A stretch of 64,000 bases of DNA, taken from NCBI GenBank assembly GCA_036365455.1, contig JAWQUS010000010.1:15260501-15324500 (forward strand), given 5' to 3'. A model generated the notes under the pieces. It did no database searches and was not told the origin of the DNA. It saw only the letters and a list, made by a program, of their open reading frames with translations. The DNA comes from Macrosoma leucophasiata (Eukaryota; Arthropoda; Insecta; Lepidoptera; Hedylidae). Positions within the stretch are counted from its first letter, which is position 1. The number at the start of each line of letters is the position of its first letter. Made by a program: the position numbers and the translations under genes. Shown here one piece after another: positions 1-12,645 of the stretch.

Positions 1-1037
1 AACAGAATATTAAAAAAGCTTGACTTTTGTACTCTTTCGAAAATTTAGAATTCTAAAAACTCTAAACAGTCTAAAGAGCGCCAACTTTTTTAAAAGTGGC
101 GACTCTGTACCTACCTAAAATGGCAACTGGATGTGATCGAATTTTGAGCTACAATTGACATGTTTATGTCATTTCATAAGTATAATATACCTACATACAA
201 ATTCTCAAAAAAAAAAAACTTATAGGGTATAATATAATACGTAGGTAGTAGAGCTCTAAGAATTATTTTTCAGAGAATTATAGTTGTCCGATGAGGTTTC
301 TAATAATAAATGAAACAAAGAAGCGAAATCACACTTAGGTACATTGGCCCAGACACACGAAGATTCGTTCAACTCGCCCTTCAGGGAATTCACACATAAA
401 AGTTTTATTGCAACAAGGTCGATTCCCAAAGTCTGGACTATGTCTCAATTGAAAAAAAGAAAATAACATAAAGCTCAATCGAGCCCAACCCGTGTTCAGC
501 TCACAATAAGCTTTCAACATTGGAGTGCTAAAAAAACATTTTATGAGATAAAAATCTGTAAATAAAAGTTTCAAAGATGCTATACTTCACAAGTTTCAGA
601 ACAGCACCTGCGAGTGCATAGTTACCGGATTTAATAAAGTTTTATGAGTTAACTTGTGCGGCCTGCCTGGGCGAATAAGCTATCGTTTTCATATTAAACA
701 TACTGAAGGTTAACGTTATTTCTCAGTTTAATAAACGGTCATCTGCGATATCAAACGTACTAGCTTGGTGACATTGTTCTAACAATTGTTTCGCAATTAC
801 GCATTAGCAGTAATTGCACGGAATAGATAAATAAGGATGGAATGGTAATGTAAAAAAATTCCGAGAGATACCTACTTAGGCAGAAATGCATGCAAACACA
901 CATTTAGTTAGTGACTTTTCTTACACTTTGTCGCATGTAATAGACGGCAAGTATGTAATACAACGGCACACACGACACAGATATCTTCCTAGTGTAGGGC
1001 TGTGAGTGTAAGCGTATTTATAAGCATTTTGAATAGG

Positions 1038-1200
1038 TATGGACATATCCGGGCATATCACCAATCTCCGAGACTGGAATTGTGAAACGTCTGTAAAACG
1101 GATAGATCATTACATCCGACCAAGGAAGGAAAACCCAAAACATATCAGCGTAGCAGTAGAGGCCTACTACTACTAACCCACTAAGGCAGTTAGTATACGA
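1038..1200 (-). repeat. SINE-B relic
   Basis: The stretch contains the family core (ATATCCGGGCATATCACCAA and CTCCGAGACTGG) also seen at 46.85, 51.1 and 53.9 kb, followed by a worn tRNA-like end (CTACTACTACTAACCCACTA then AGGCAGTTAGT). The tRNA-like end lies to the right, so the element reads on the minus strand. Confidence 0.5.
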
Positions 1201-3261
1201 AAAATAAACATGCCTACTTATAACTGTGCCCTATAGTTGATAATTTATACGGTAGGTACAACTTAGACCTGTATGGCAACGCAAAAACATTGAAATCTCT
1301 TTATATCTAGATGTTTATAGGCTACGGTATTCAGTTACCATCAATGTGAACTGACTAAAAACAATAATTTCCTATAGCTATGTTATATCTTTACCATTAT
1401 AAATTCATTTCTTCGATTAATAATAATCAGTCATTAATAAACTTCAACACGTTTACATACCAAAACCACATAATGAAACCAAGTCAGAATTTAAGGTCGA
1501 AGGTTTGAAACACCTAATTCAACAATCATCCCTATTACCCCATGCCCGGAACTAACGGCTTAACTCGATATCCAACAGATATTTGATTCTGTTTGGATTC
1601 ATGTTCACCTTTCGTAGGTCGAAACGCTACGTAACTCAATGTAACAAGCGCTTATCGTAGCACTTCTACGGCAGTTAAATGTTATGCGGGGACTTAGTAG
1701 TGTACTTGTATTACTGCTTTATTACCTATACGAGTCGCTAGATAAAGCGTTAATATAGCAATTTATTTTCATTATATGAGATACACGAGCGAGTGAGTTG
1801 TAAAAATTTAATGAAAATGAGAAGAAAGTATGCGACTGGTAAGTTTTTAATTACTTAATTGTGAATGATCTTCGAGTTTTATTGAAAATTTAAAACTTTT
1901 TAATAGGCTCTTTTCAAAATCCCTAAACTCTTGATCCAGTGAAAAAGGTCCCGTAATGATTACAAATTAGACAAATATCCTCGAAACGGCATTTACGTGT
2001 TGTTTTAACACTCAGTGCTTAAGAGAAATAAATATGTAATAATATATACTAAAAAAAAAAGTAATATTCAAGTACAATGTACAGATACTCGTATAAAGAA
2101 AAAAATCGATTGTAGTCTAAGAGTACGTAATATACAGAAAATGTCGAGTTAGATACATACGTTGAACGCTCCAATGCGCATGTGTCGTTCGTATAATTAA
2201 ATTTCCTTAAACGATGTCAGTATAGATATTTTTAATTACAAGTTCGACATCTTCAAACGCTATGTTGTTATCAATGTCGCACTCTTCATTACTGAAGGTC
2301 GTGCCCGTCCTGAAGTGTCTTGGTGGCTTCGGTCACCAGATTCTTCAAATCTAGCCTGTCTACGGCCTATGTTGTTATAAACGTCTTCAAATAGCGCTCA
2401 CCCTATTATTGATTTTACAATAGTAGTCAATCTAATATAGATGTTAATAGATACCTTTCTGTTTACCATGACGTGTACCTACACATATTTTGGATTTCAA
2501 TCTAGTTCTTAGTCATTATTATATTATAGTATGTGTACCTATAGGTTTATTGTGGTCTGTTTTGTGTACCAAAGGCGATAAATAAATAAACACTGGTATG
2601 TAAGTACCTACTATTAGATACGCACGTGCCTATACAATAATTTTACGCCAATGCTAGCAATTAAATGGCACGCTATCGCGTGGTAGAAATTGGCCTCATA
2701 AGCTTATTCTGTAGACACAAAGAAATAATCCTCTAAATTATAATTGAAACTGTTATTTCTTAACAAGAATCAAAAGACTTTCAACCCACATTCAATGGAC
2801 CTCCTACCTATAGAGTACCTAATTGAAAAAAAAATGAAAAAGAGCCCCCAATATTTTTTATATACGTACCAGCGTTTATAGTAAAGAAGAATAATTAAAG
2901 GCAAAATTTTATTTTTAAATTCCCGATCCAACAAAATTTGAGATCAAAGTAAAATGGTTTACTACAAACGGACAACGATGGGGAAGTATTTTAGGAATAG
3001 CTGATAGTCTCATTACTAATTTGTGATTCTAGGAATGGATCAGTTGTAACTACCAAACAACTACTTAGTGTAACGTTCAATTTAAAACGTTTGTATTACT
3101 TGGAAATGTCGCATCAAATTGTTATTTATTCATACTTAAATTACAGATACAAGAATATACTTACGCCATTTTTATAAGCGGCTTCCTAAGAAGCAAATAC
3201 GTTCTAATTTTTAGAATTGAAAATTGTTGTTTACTTATATCTAGATTTTTTTATGTGACAA

Positions 3262-3425
3262 AGGCAGCAATTAAGCATACAGTTCTCATGAATTAAATGA
3301 TGGCTGCATCTTATAGACATCCACAGAAAAACTAGAGGTCAACACGTGTGTTGCCACCCCTAAAACCTTAGTTGCTATGTCTCTGTGATAGTTATTACGG
3401 GGCCATAAACTTTAGTAACAGAACG
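3262..3425 (-). repeat. Diverged SINE-A relic
   Basis: Diverged match to the minus-strand form of SINE-A: GATGGCTGCATCTTATAGACA, then a degraded TTGCCACCCCTAAAACCTTA and a GGGGCCATAAACTTTAGTAAC block corresponding to the GGGCCGTACATTACCA block of better copies. Head lost. Confidence 0.45.
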
Positions 3426-5071
3426 TAACATTACTAGATTTAGACGATAAAGTTTGTTTATTGTTTAGTAAACAAGATAAAACAAAACTGGGCTTATTAT
3501 ATCTTCCGTGGCGATGTCCAGATTAAAACTATAAGTGCGCTTCTGGGAGCAGATAATAATACTGTCTCCACTTTCCTAGCAATGACGGGTTAACAATAGA
3601 ACTTAACCACCCTTTAACCGACAGTTCTATTCTCGTCGGACCTGTCATTGACCTAATTCTGTGGGGCAGACGAGCGATCTGCAACTTAGTTGTATTCAGT
3701 TAAATTAATTTTAATAAAGGTAAACGTATGGAGTGTAGATGTAAAGAGCGAAATGTATGTCTGTATCAAAAAGTGTTCGTAGAAAATCATTATATTATAA
3801 CTGTGGCATTGCCGACGCATGAGACCCTGAATTCTGTCGCTCTTCCACATAGCAAGGTGATTTTAAAAATCAATCACTCTACGTATACCTAATTTTATAG
3901 AGTTAATTCTAATTATACAATAAAAAAATATATTTTAGACTAAGGAAACGTTTTTTATCTTATGAAAGTGGTAAACAAGCCTATAGTTCACATTGATGGT
4001 ATTTGGACAGTGCTACAATATAACTAGGTAAACAGATACTATGCAGATGAGTTGCAAGGCCTGATGTCTAAGCTGGTGTACCTGTGCCTAGGCTGTGCTT
4101 TACCATCTAAGCGAAACATACACCCTCGACATGCATTACTTAAGGTTTACCATCAGTATTTTTTATGAACTCGGCACACTTCACTTCACATATAATTAAT
4201 GTTCAATTCATATCATACACGATACTCCACTCTGGCGCCATTTGCCACTCTGGTCGGTTTTTGCTCACATAAATGGCTGGAGACTTTCAACTTTTAACTG
4301 ATATAAGATGGTGCTCCTGACTTCAACACTATAGGTAAATGGTTTAATGCAAATATGGTGGCAGCCGTGCACCGCCGCAGTGAAGCACCGCGTATGATTT
4401 CGTTTAGCGTTCTTTTGAAATCTCATTCCAGTGTGCTTAATATTATAAAGTAAGTAGGCATACGCCCAACTTAATTTTTAATTTTTGTTACTCAGTAAAT
4501 AAAAAAATGTTGGTTTGAATAATGGTAGCGTTTACTATGCTTAATATGGAAGACCAGAGGAGAAAGTAGTAAGTATTATCGTGACTTTATGCGGAGGCTT
4601 TTGTCCAACAGTGGACGTATTTCGGCTGAAATGATGATGAACTTGATAGCTGCGCCCACGACTTCGTCCGGGTAGATATTGAACAATCATAAATTCTCAC
4701 GCGGGCGAAGTCGCGGGCATAGCTAGTATTAAATAAGTACCTACCTAGCTTATTTAACATTTGTGTCTTCCACTCGCTTAACCTACCTACTTAAGTGCTA
4801 TACTCGTGGGGAATCGCTACTTATCTTCATAGAAACTCTTTTCTTTATCACGAGATAGATATCGATTTATATTAAACGCCTTCCGTCTCAAGGGAGTAGA
4901 TATCTTTACCTACAGTAAGAAAGAAAGTATTTGTATTTCCAATACATCCTTACAGAAACTTTCGAATTGACACACCCCTAAAAAAGAAATTACATATATA
5001 AATGTGATTTTTTTTCAGGCGTATTGTATAAACGTATTTTCTAAATGTCATTAAAATTATCTTTTTATTTT

Positions 5072-5350
5072 ACTGGTGGAAGAGCTCTGGTGACGGAGCT
5101 CGCGGGCGTATTCACCACCGCATTACCTAATCTATCTGCCGCTAAATGGTAATGTTCAGCACTGCCGTGTTCCGGTATAATGGTAATGTATGGCCCCGTA
5201 ATAACTATCACAGAGATGTAACAACTTGTGGCGGCAACGCATCTGTATTTTGACCTCAAGGTTTTGTGTAGATGTCTATACCTAGGCTGCAGTCATAACT
5301 TAACATCAATGTGAGCTGTATACTTGTTTGCCACCGTGCTTACATAAAAA
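5072..5350 (+). repeat. SINE-A copy, full length
   Basis: Starts ACTGGTGGAAGAGCTCTGGT, includes the paired GAGCTC boxes, the GCGGGCGTATTCACCACCGC block, the TTCCGG block and the CTGCAGTCAT block, and ends CCACCGTGCTTACATAAAAA with a short A-tail. Part of the TTCCGGCACAGAGGCATAACACC segment is replaced, so this is an older or rearranged copy. Plus orientation. Confidence 0.75.
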
Positions 5351-5392
5351 CCTACAGCGAATAACTATTACTAAAATAAAAGTAAACTTCCA

Positions 5393-5445
5393 AAACTGGC
5401 CAAGTGCGTGCCGGGCCATGCGTAATGTGGGGTTCCGGTTTTTTT
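5393..5445 (+). repeat. Dispersed repeat fragment, CCAAGTGCG type
   Basis: Contains TGGCCAAGTGCGTGCCGGGC and GGGGTTCCGGTTTTTT. The inverse form (GGAACCCTACC, then GAGTCCGGCTCGCACTTGGC) occurs at 10246-10285, so both are ends of one dispersed family. Class not determined. Confidence 0.45.
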
Positions 5446-5931
5446 CAAGTAGATACATTTTATTAGTGAATGACTATGTAATTCCTTTTAAATTCGTTAT
5501 ATATACCTCCGTACCTCTACAGCCAGTAAAATTCAATGAACATAATAATTAAAATTTAAACTCTTTATATGCTTAAACAAAATTACCCCGTATCAATCCG
5601 TATCATATAGCTAAGCTGAACTACTGGAAGGATTAGTTAAAAAATATTAAGTACCTATACAATAAAATTAAGCGTTTTGATGAGAATTTTGTTACAGCGT
5701 GATAAGTAACTTCGTATATCGATGGAAAGCATCTGAATTAAGGCGTAAACATATTTTCATATTCTTGTTAGAGTTGGTAAACAACTTAGTTACCAACTAC
5801 AATACTTCAACTAGCTATGTAGATTAGATATTACCTTGAGTCTAGGAGCCCTAGACGTTCGTTAACGAGAGTTTTTAAATATAGCGTATTGATGTACAAA
5901 GAATTACTGAGAGAATTAAGAGCTCTTACTG

Positions 5932-6240
5932 AGTTTGTTGGGTAGCGGAGTTCTTCACAGTAGTGACTGCACTTGGAACTCTGCTAAGTGAATAACTTTG
6001 ATCTTGACGAATAAGTTTTTCTTTTTCTTCTTCATTTATCATCATTGAAGGAATTGAAAAATATTGGATTATTATGTTTTAATCAAGTAGTTTAAATTCT
6101 AATTTTTAATTTACTATTAATATATTATTTTGCTTTTACTATATGTAATGGTTATTCACTCTAGGTATTTTATGATTTATTGACGCTTTGAAAATATCTG
6201 TAAAGATCTATTCGAAATAAATATTTTCCATTCTATTCTT
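5932..6240 (+). repeat. Dispersed repeat, probable LINE 3' end
   Basis: Closely matches 62421-62730 over about 310 bp in the same orientation (GAGCTCTTACTGAGTTTGTT to GATCTATTCGAAATAAA). It ends in an AATAAA-like signal followed by short TTCTATT-type repeats, which suggests the 3' end of a non-LTR element or its non-autonomous derivative. No coding sequence remains. Confidence 0.6.
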
Positions 6241-6608
6241 TTCTATTATTATCATGAAAATTTGTCCTGTACGAAAAAAATATATACAACGTGTAACGGG
6301 AATAATGCTCACCTTCAAACACCCCAATTAGAAAATCGAGTTATAATCATAATAGGCTTTTAATTACATGTTTATGTATTAAATATTTTTTATTGAAGAA
6401 ACAAGTTGTCCTCAATTTTTACGAACAGTATGCACATCAGGATGTACTTACTCTACCTATGAAATTCGTTCATTTTCGCCCACGTTTGGGTCACAGATTT
6501 ACAAATTATTATGTGCACCAAGTCCCAACTCAATCAACCCAGTACTTTTGGTCCAGATTGACTGTGACAGACGGACAGATAGACGCACGAGTGAAGAAAG
6601 AAGAAGTT

Positions 6609-6860
6609 GGAAAGATCATTTTTAGAAATAAAGGTTTCGTTTTTTTTTTATTTTAAGCTTACGGAACTTGTGTTAAGTTGGAAGTAGGTGCAGTGCTCAA
6701 TAAGAGGATAAGAGAAGAAAGATCATTTTTAGAAATAAAGGTTCCGTTTTTTTTTTATTATATGAGAGGAAAGATCATTTTTAGAAATAAAGGTTCCGTT
6801 TTTTTTATTTTAAGCTTACGGAACTTTTGTTAAGTTGGAAGTAGGTGCAGTGCTCAACAA
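6609..6860 (+). repeat. Local tandem repeat, three partial units
   Basis: The block AAAGATCATTTTTAGAAATA followed by AAGGTTCCG and a T-run occurs three times, starting near 6611, 6718 and 6771. The first and third units continue with an almost identical AAGCTTACGGAACTT...GTAGGTGCAGTGCTCAA segment (6655-6700 and 6814-6858). The second copy of that segment runs into MITE-1; the first does not. Confidence 0.8.
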
Positions 6861-7095
6861 TAAATATTGCACATCGAGCCTAGGAAGGAGACTTCGACTT
6901 ATTTCGGGTCTGTAGAGCGTTATCTCTTTCGCACCGTACCTATTTGACGTTTGTCGACCATTTTGATCAAGTTTTGACTTAGGACTGTCAGTGCTTATGT
7001 AGGCAGTGTGCAACAGAGATAACGCTCAACGAAGTCGAAACGAGCTGATCGTCTCTTTCGCAGGCTTGATGTGCAATATTAATTGTTGAGTACTG
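6848..7095 (+). mobile_element. MITE-1 copy 1
   Basis: A 248-bp element with inverted termini CAGTGCTCAACAAT and ATTGTTGAGTACTG. Inside each terminus is a second matching block (ATTGCACATCGAGCC and GGCTTGATGTGCAAT). It has no coding capacity. Related copies lie at 17399-17670 and 52326-52609. I could not settle a target-site duplication, so the superfamily is left open. Confidence 0.7.
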
Positions 7096-8013
7096 TAGGT
7101 ACTAGGTACTTATACTTATTTATTATCCAGATAGATTCAATTACTTGATAACAAAAAATACAGGATACAGCTTCTACAAATTGTAATAGAAAGTCAGTAC
7201 GCGTCATGTTAATCCTACATCGCTGGAGGCGGAGGCTGTGGCTGTTTCTCCTTATTAAATAACTTTTATCGACCGCCGTCGCTACGCCACAATGTTTTGT
7301 GTCATTTGCAGAATACCAACCCCAAACTACGCTGAAATAATATTCTCGGATTATTTAACAAAATTGTTTACAAAAGTAATTTTCTACTAATGTTCTTCGA
7401 CATGAAATTACACGGTTAGACGGTGTTCCTCGGATTGCGTTATCTTGTGTAATAAAATTATGAGATTCATCAAGTGGGTTATTCGGAATACAAATCTGGC
7501 ATGATTTGCTGGCGGTAGAATTCCCGTGACTTGAGTAGGTACGTAGATACCAGTTTTAATAACAGTGTCCCTGATTAGATATTGAAAGACTACAATCTCG
7601 TTATTGCTGACACAGGACATCGTACCTATATCTAAGGAGTGATAAATGGATTTGAATCTAGTTTACCATTTATATGGACTATAGTTTACGTATGTTTCTT
7701 TTCGCTCTCGTGTACATACAACTCCTTTTTAAATGAAATAGATGCAGAGTAAAACTAGTCCCTAGCGTTGGACCATGAGAAAGCCTCCGATTTGGATTTG
7801 GTCGAAATTTGGATTCCAGAGGTGCCAAATCGGCTACCGAATACTATCGGTACATCAAGGTACTGATGAGCTTGTACGATAACGCCACCATCTGGGTTCA
7901 AGACCAGAACTCGAAACTTATCCAACTGTTATGAGGTGCGAGGGAGGGAGATGTCCTATCTCCGAAACTGTTCACGCAGCAGCATTGGAAGATGTTGTAT
8001 TCTGGACTTTCCC
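7096..8013. other. Gene-free stretch
   Basis: No exon or gene recognised. Near 7760-7980 frame-broken, LINE-like sequence is possible (CTGTTCACGCAGCAGCATTG, GATGTCC), but no frame is good enough to assign. Confidence 0.45.
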
Positions 8014-8180
8014 TGCCCTGTAATTTCCGGCACAGAGGCATAACACCTTAGGCCTCAGGAGTGGTAACGCATCTGCATTTTGACCTTAGTCCTTGTGCGA
8101 GTGTCTATAGGCTGCATCATCACTTAACATCAATGTGAACTGCAGGCATGTTTGCCACTTCCAGTACATAAAAAAAAAAC
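8014..8180 (+). repeat. SINE-A, 5'-truncated copy
   Basis: Begins inside the family at GCCCTGTAATTTCCGGCACA, continues through the AGGCCTCAGGAGTGG and AACATCAATGTGAACTG blocks, and ends CCAGTACATAAAAAAAAA. 5' truncation with a kept A-tail is the usual mark of LINE-driven retroposition. Confidence 0.75.
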
Positions 8181-8784
8181 TAAAAAAGACGTCCACTGCT
8201 GTATTTTTATCCAGATGAAATGATGATGATGATGATGACCGAGTCTTGTTTATAGTATGAACTTAATCTGGTTATAAGTTTATGCACAGACACAGGTTCA
8301 TAACGTATCTAGGTAGGTACCTACCAATGTAGAATTGTAATATATTGGGGTTTCTACTTAGGGTTCCGAACCTCCCTAAGATTACCCGTGCGTCTGTCTG
8401 TACGTCTGACACAGTCAATTTTCTCTGAAAGTACTTACTAGTAATTTAAATTTGGTACACAACCTCGTAATATGTACTTACCTAAATCAGTAGGTAATCT
8501 TAAAGTATGTATTGTGTGACGTATCAAAGGTCTCATTGCGTGCATCTGAAACTTATTTTTTATGTAATAGGCAATCGGACAGCTATCGAAAATAAATGTA
8601 AACTATGATTAGAATGAATGTTTGTGAAATAATACGATGACTCATTAAATATTTTCGTGAAATATTAATGATTTATATTTTTAAATTGCAAAATAAAATG
8701 TAATAATTTTAATATTTTTTATCTGTGCTCCATGTTGAACGAAACATCAATCACGTGACGTCATATGTTTTTACAACAAATATA

Positions 8785-9743
8785 AGGTTGGGGAAAAAGT
8801 TTCTTCGCATTTTTTAAGATAATTTAAAACATTTTTTAATATAGTTTATTTAAATTTAACTAAAGTATGTATGTACCATTTTGTTCGATAACCTTTTGCC
8901 ATCTTGTCGGTAGGGACATGATCCCATTGCTATAAAAAATTTGGGACTTCTCATCAAAATACCGCGACAAGTGGATTTGGCAGTCCTCTCGTGATGTTAA
9001 CCTAACATTGCATAAAGAATTCTGAAGAGACAGAAACAGGTGGAAATCTGAAGGTGCAAGGTATAGTCCTGATACGGCGGATGCATTAACACCTCCCAGC
9101 CAAACTCTCTTAATTTTTGCTGAGTGGCTATAGATGTGTGAGGTCTAGCGTTATCATGATGAAACACCACACCCCTTCTGTTGATCAATTCCGGGCGCTT
9201 TCTCTCAACTTCTTGCTTTAATCTCATCAGTTGTTCGCAGTAGCTCATAATGAATAATGCCCTTCCAATCCCACCACACACACAACATCACCTTATTGCG
9301 AGTTAACCCGGGTTTCGCCACAGTTTGTGAAACCTGACCGGCCTTTGACCACGACCTTTTTCGTACGTTCTTGTCGTACGTGATCCACTTTTCATCACCA
9401 GTTATCAGCTTCTTCAAAAATGATTCGGTTTCATTACGTCATAATAAAGAATCACAAATGAGTACACGGTTCATTAGGTTTCTTTCAGTGTGCTCGTGAG
9501 GTACCCAAATATCGAGCTTTTTTTGTACCCAGCTTTTTTCAAATGCGCCAAAACTGTTTTGTGATCAATTCTCAGTTCTTCAGCTACGTCGTAACTACTG
9601 ATATGTCGATCTTGCTCTTCTATGTTCTTTAAAATTTTAACTTTCAATGATACCAAAACCAGCCAGATACAAATACTACAGCCAAAGAGATTTTATTACA
9701 AGTTCATACATACTATAATGCGAAAAGACTTTTTCCCCAACCC
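8785..9743 (-). mobile_element. mariner element, internally deleted
   Basis: Minus-strand mariner with termini AGGTTGGGGAAAAAGT (left) and ACTTTTTCCCCAACC (right) and TA just left of the element. The transposase remnant shows the TGDEKW block (first catalytic Asp) and the HHDNARPHTS block (second Asp). The third-Asp region is scrambled relative to the copy at 27.6 kb. About 285 bp around the N-terminal coding region is missing, and roughly 50 bp is missing between IHYELL and the YCEQLMRL block. A dead copy, likely only mobilisable in trans. Confidence 0.9.
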
Positions 9744-12489
9744 ATTATTTAACACAAGTGATACTTTGATTTATTGGCTCTTTTTTTATATTTTCTACGT
9801 TATTTACACGAAAAATAAGTTATACGAAATTCAACAAAAATAATTTGCACTTGGTTAGTCATATGGAATTAAAAGATTCACTTTGATTGCAAACAGTTGA
9901 CGTCACATTGTTCAGAGTCATTCGGCACCGTTTACGTGCCATTTTTGCAATTATAAAATGTATGTGTAGTTTCTGGTACTTTAACATGTTTAAATAATAA
10001 AATTAATATTGTTTATGGTTCAATAATCGTATAAAGAATAATTTTAGACACATTCTCAAAAGCTGTCCGATTCCCTATTACCCCTCCCCGTAGTAATAGG
10101 ACCTAAAATTTTGAAAAAAATCTGAAAATAGTTTCAATACCTATAGATTACAGAAAACCCTATTATAACTCTATCATATGCCTACGGTATAAAGAGATAA
10201 ATAAAGAAAGTATATAAATTCTACAGGAAATTTCTAAATGGTACGGAACCCTACCAACGCGAGTCCGGCTCGCACTTGGCCGGTTTACGTTCACGTCTAT
10301 GAGCCGCGAAAAATCTTTTACCATACACATGGATACATAGGTTATTTTTTACCTTTTTAATTGGCTAACTGAACCAAAAAAGTTGGTTACCCAAGATAAG
10401 TTGCACAATTACCTACCTATTTAATAATGGGCACAATGAGAGAAACATTTATTCCCATATTCGATTACGAGTCATTACGAGTCTAAGCCTGAAATATCCA
10501 TAACATTATTACCTAAATAAATATTGGACGAAATGTAATACTCAACAAGATTGTTTCTCTTTTATTGGCCGAAGTGTACGCCTACTTTTCGGCTGTAAAA
10601 GCCACTGTTTATAGAATCTTTTGATGTAGCTATTATACACTTTTTATGTATACATATACCTTATATCTCTCTCATTATAATTTGTCTGAGCTCTGAGACG
10701 TAATACAACGGAATTTCTTTTGTGTTGCGTTTAGGTAAATTATACAGTCATTGTAGACAAACGTAAATTGGATTGATTAAATACATATTTTAGAATCTCT
10801 GATTATGAGAGTCACCTTAATAACCTATTCATACAGATTATTAAGTAGGTACTTAAATAAAACGTACCTAGTATCGATGTTTCAAATAGTTGACGTTTTG
10901 TAATTGGACGACAATTTGTAAAGTTCTAAGTTTGCAATACTTGCGATTTTCAAATAACTATCCGCTTCGGATAAAAAGAAGCTACTTATATAGACTCCTT
11001 TCCTTTCCTAGACCTTTCTAAACGAAGTTAAAGTACTCCTCACCAAGGGGAAATGTATCGATTTTGTTCACTAGGTGCCTATGGATACGAAACAAAGTCA
11101 CGATCTGAATAAGTTATCTAAAAGGGTAATTTGCGTAAGTCCCTCACGGCTACTGGTCGTTACTTACAGTTGGTATATTTTAAAGGCCATCAATATACCG
11201 AGGATATGAGCGGCGGGGCGTCATGGCGTCATACCGTCTGCTCTCGATCGCTACCAATTTTGCTTTTTCCGTTATGAACATCCATTACATCCGTTCTAAT
11301 TAACTCACTAAATTGAATTTGTGACTATATAATATTTACGTACGTTCCTAAATACTTACCTACTACGCACGTCATATTCAGTTTAAGTGACTAAAATAAA
11401 TTCTATTTGCTGACAATATTAGGAAGGTTAGGATTTAGGCAGGAAAAAGCACACTGACAACTTTAACCCGTTAATCCTCACAATTGTTACAAAGTCTGTC
11501 TTAACTAGAGAAAATAACCAAAAATTGTGCTAAAAATTTAAAATTTAAAAATTTTCCTATCCAGGGATAAACATCGCTAACCGTAAGCTGAATGAAGTAA
11601 GGCGCGGTCTGACTGTCTGTCTGTCTGTCTGGTATGTTATAAATCCGAAACTTCTCAACTGATTTGAAAGCGTTTTTCACAGGTGGATTACATATAATTA
11701 GGAGCGTTGTCAAAATCGGTAAAGGGAAAAAAGTTATGGTCAATTGAAAAATATACTTCAAACACCGCTTCAAAACTTTTAAACAGAGTTGAATGCGGTT
11801 TACATGAAAGTATTTATTTTAGACCAGCTATGACCGCGACTTTATCCGCGGAGAATTTAACAAAATTACCTATTGTTCAGTATCTACTGGGACGAAGTCG
11901 TGGGCACGGCTAGTACCTCCTACTTACTAAATATTAGTAAATCAACTATGTAGCTGAGGTTGACAATTAAACTTTCTCTGGTAACGACCGATTTATGATC
12001 CCCCACCAGCGACAGATTGAGAAATCGATGTCCCCCACACATAAAGAGGTTGATGCTATTGTTTCCAACCATAAACATTTAGGTTCCTACGTACCCATGT
12101 AGCTTCGAAATATCAAATCCACTGAACAAAACTCGCCTCCTCAACGAAAATTGTACATATCTACGTATGTGAATGAATATCTAAATGTAAAAAAAACTTG
12201 AGATGAAACGTATTCTGGTAACCCTGAATCGTCCCTCGCAATCCAACATTTCGCATTTCTGGTACAAATTGTAATCACTTTACTTACCTTTTGGATCCGT
12301 TTATTCAAATTGGGTCTGATGCTACGAGACAAGATTCGTACGCAATAGGGTCCTTGATGATCTAGCATTTAAATTTAATTGAAAGGAGTGCACTGTGATT
12401 TTATGTTTAAATGGTTTAGCTTAGGTTTAATAGGGAACGTCTCATCGTAATTCTATTTTTTATTATTCACAACATGATTAATTTGATTT
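9744..12489. other. Gene-free stretch with dispersed repeat ends
   Basis: No coding exon recognised. It holds a CCAAGTGCG-type repeat end at 10246-10285, a (GTCT)n run near 11610-11632 inside a repeat that ends GGGACGAAGTCGTGGGC, then GGCTAGTA at about 11912, and otherwise AT-rich unique-looking DNA. Confidence 0.5.
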
Positions 12490-12645
12490 ATTATATGAAA
12501 GTGGCAAACAAGCATGCAGTTCACGTTGATGTTAAGTGATGACTGCATCCTATAGACACTTACACAAAGACCAAAGTTCAAAATGCAGATGCGTTACCAT
12601 TTCTGAGGCCTAAGGCGTTATGCCTCTGTGCCTGAAATTTACCAG
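12490..12645 (-). repeat. SINE-A, 5'-truncated copy
   Basis: Minus-strand copy: reads GAAAGTGGCAAACAAGCATG, then TTAAGTGATGACTGCAT, TTACCATTTCTGAGGCCTAA, and breaks off after TGCCTCTGTGCCTGAAATT. The head with the GAGCTC hairpin is absent. Confidence 0.75.

Larger units (their letters stand above)
1..5071. other. Gene-free AT-rich stretch with old repeat fragments
   Basis: No reading frame here has recognisable protein similarity or exon-like structure; the longest frames are short and of random composition. Visible content is a SINE-B relic near 1038-1200, a worn SINE-A relic near 3262-3425, another very worn SINE-A-like piece near 3975-4140, and a lepidopteran-type repeat end near 4690-4730 (GCGGGCGAAGTCGCGGGC then AGCTAGTA). 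The rest is unassigned spacer or intron. Confidence 0.6.

Noticed and set aside
335..574. Minus-strand open frame of 79 codons
   Set aside because: No domain, no repeat of codon bias, no splice context; similar frames are expected by chance.
6848..7095. Assignment of MITE-1 to Tc1/mariner
   Set aside because: No TA duplication could be placed next to the termini in any of the three copies.
8218..8238. CRISPR or functional satellite at the GATGAT run
   Set aside because: A simple microsatellite of a few units; no spacer structure.
9622..9843. Plus-strand frame shared with 27544-27765
   Set aside because: It is the antisense of the mariner terminal region; identity between the two sites reflects the transposon, not a gene.
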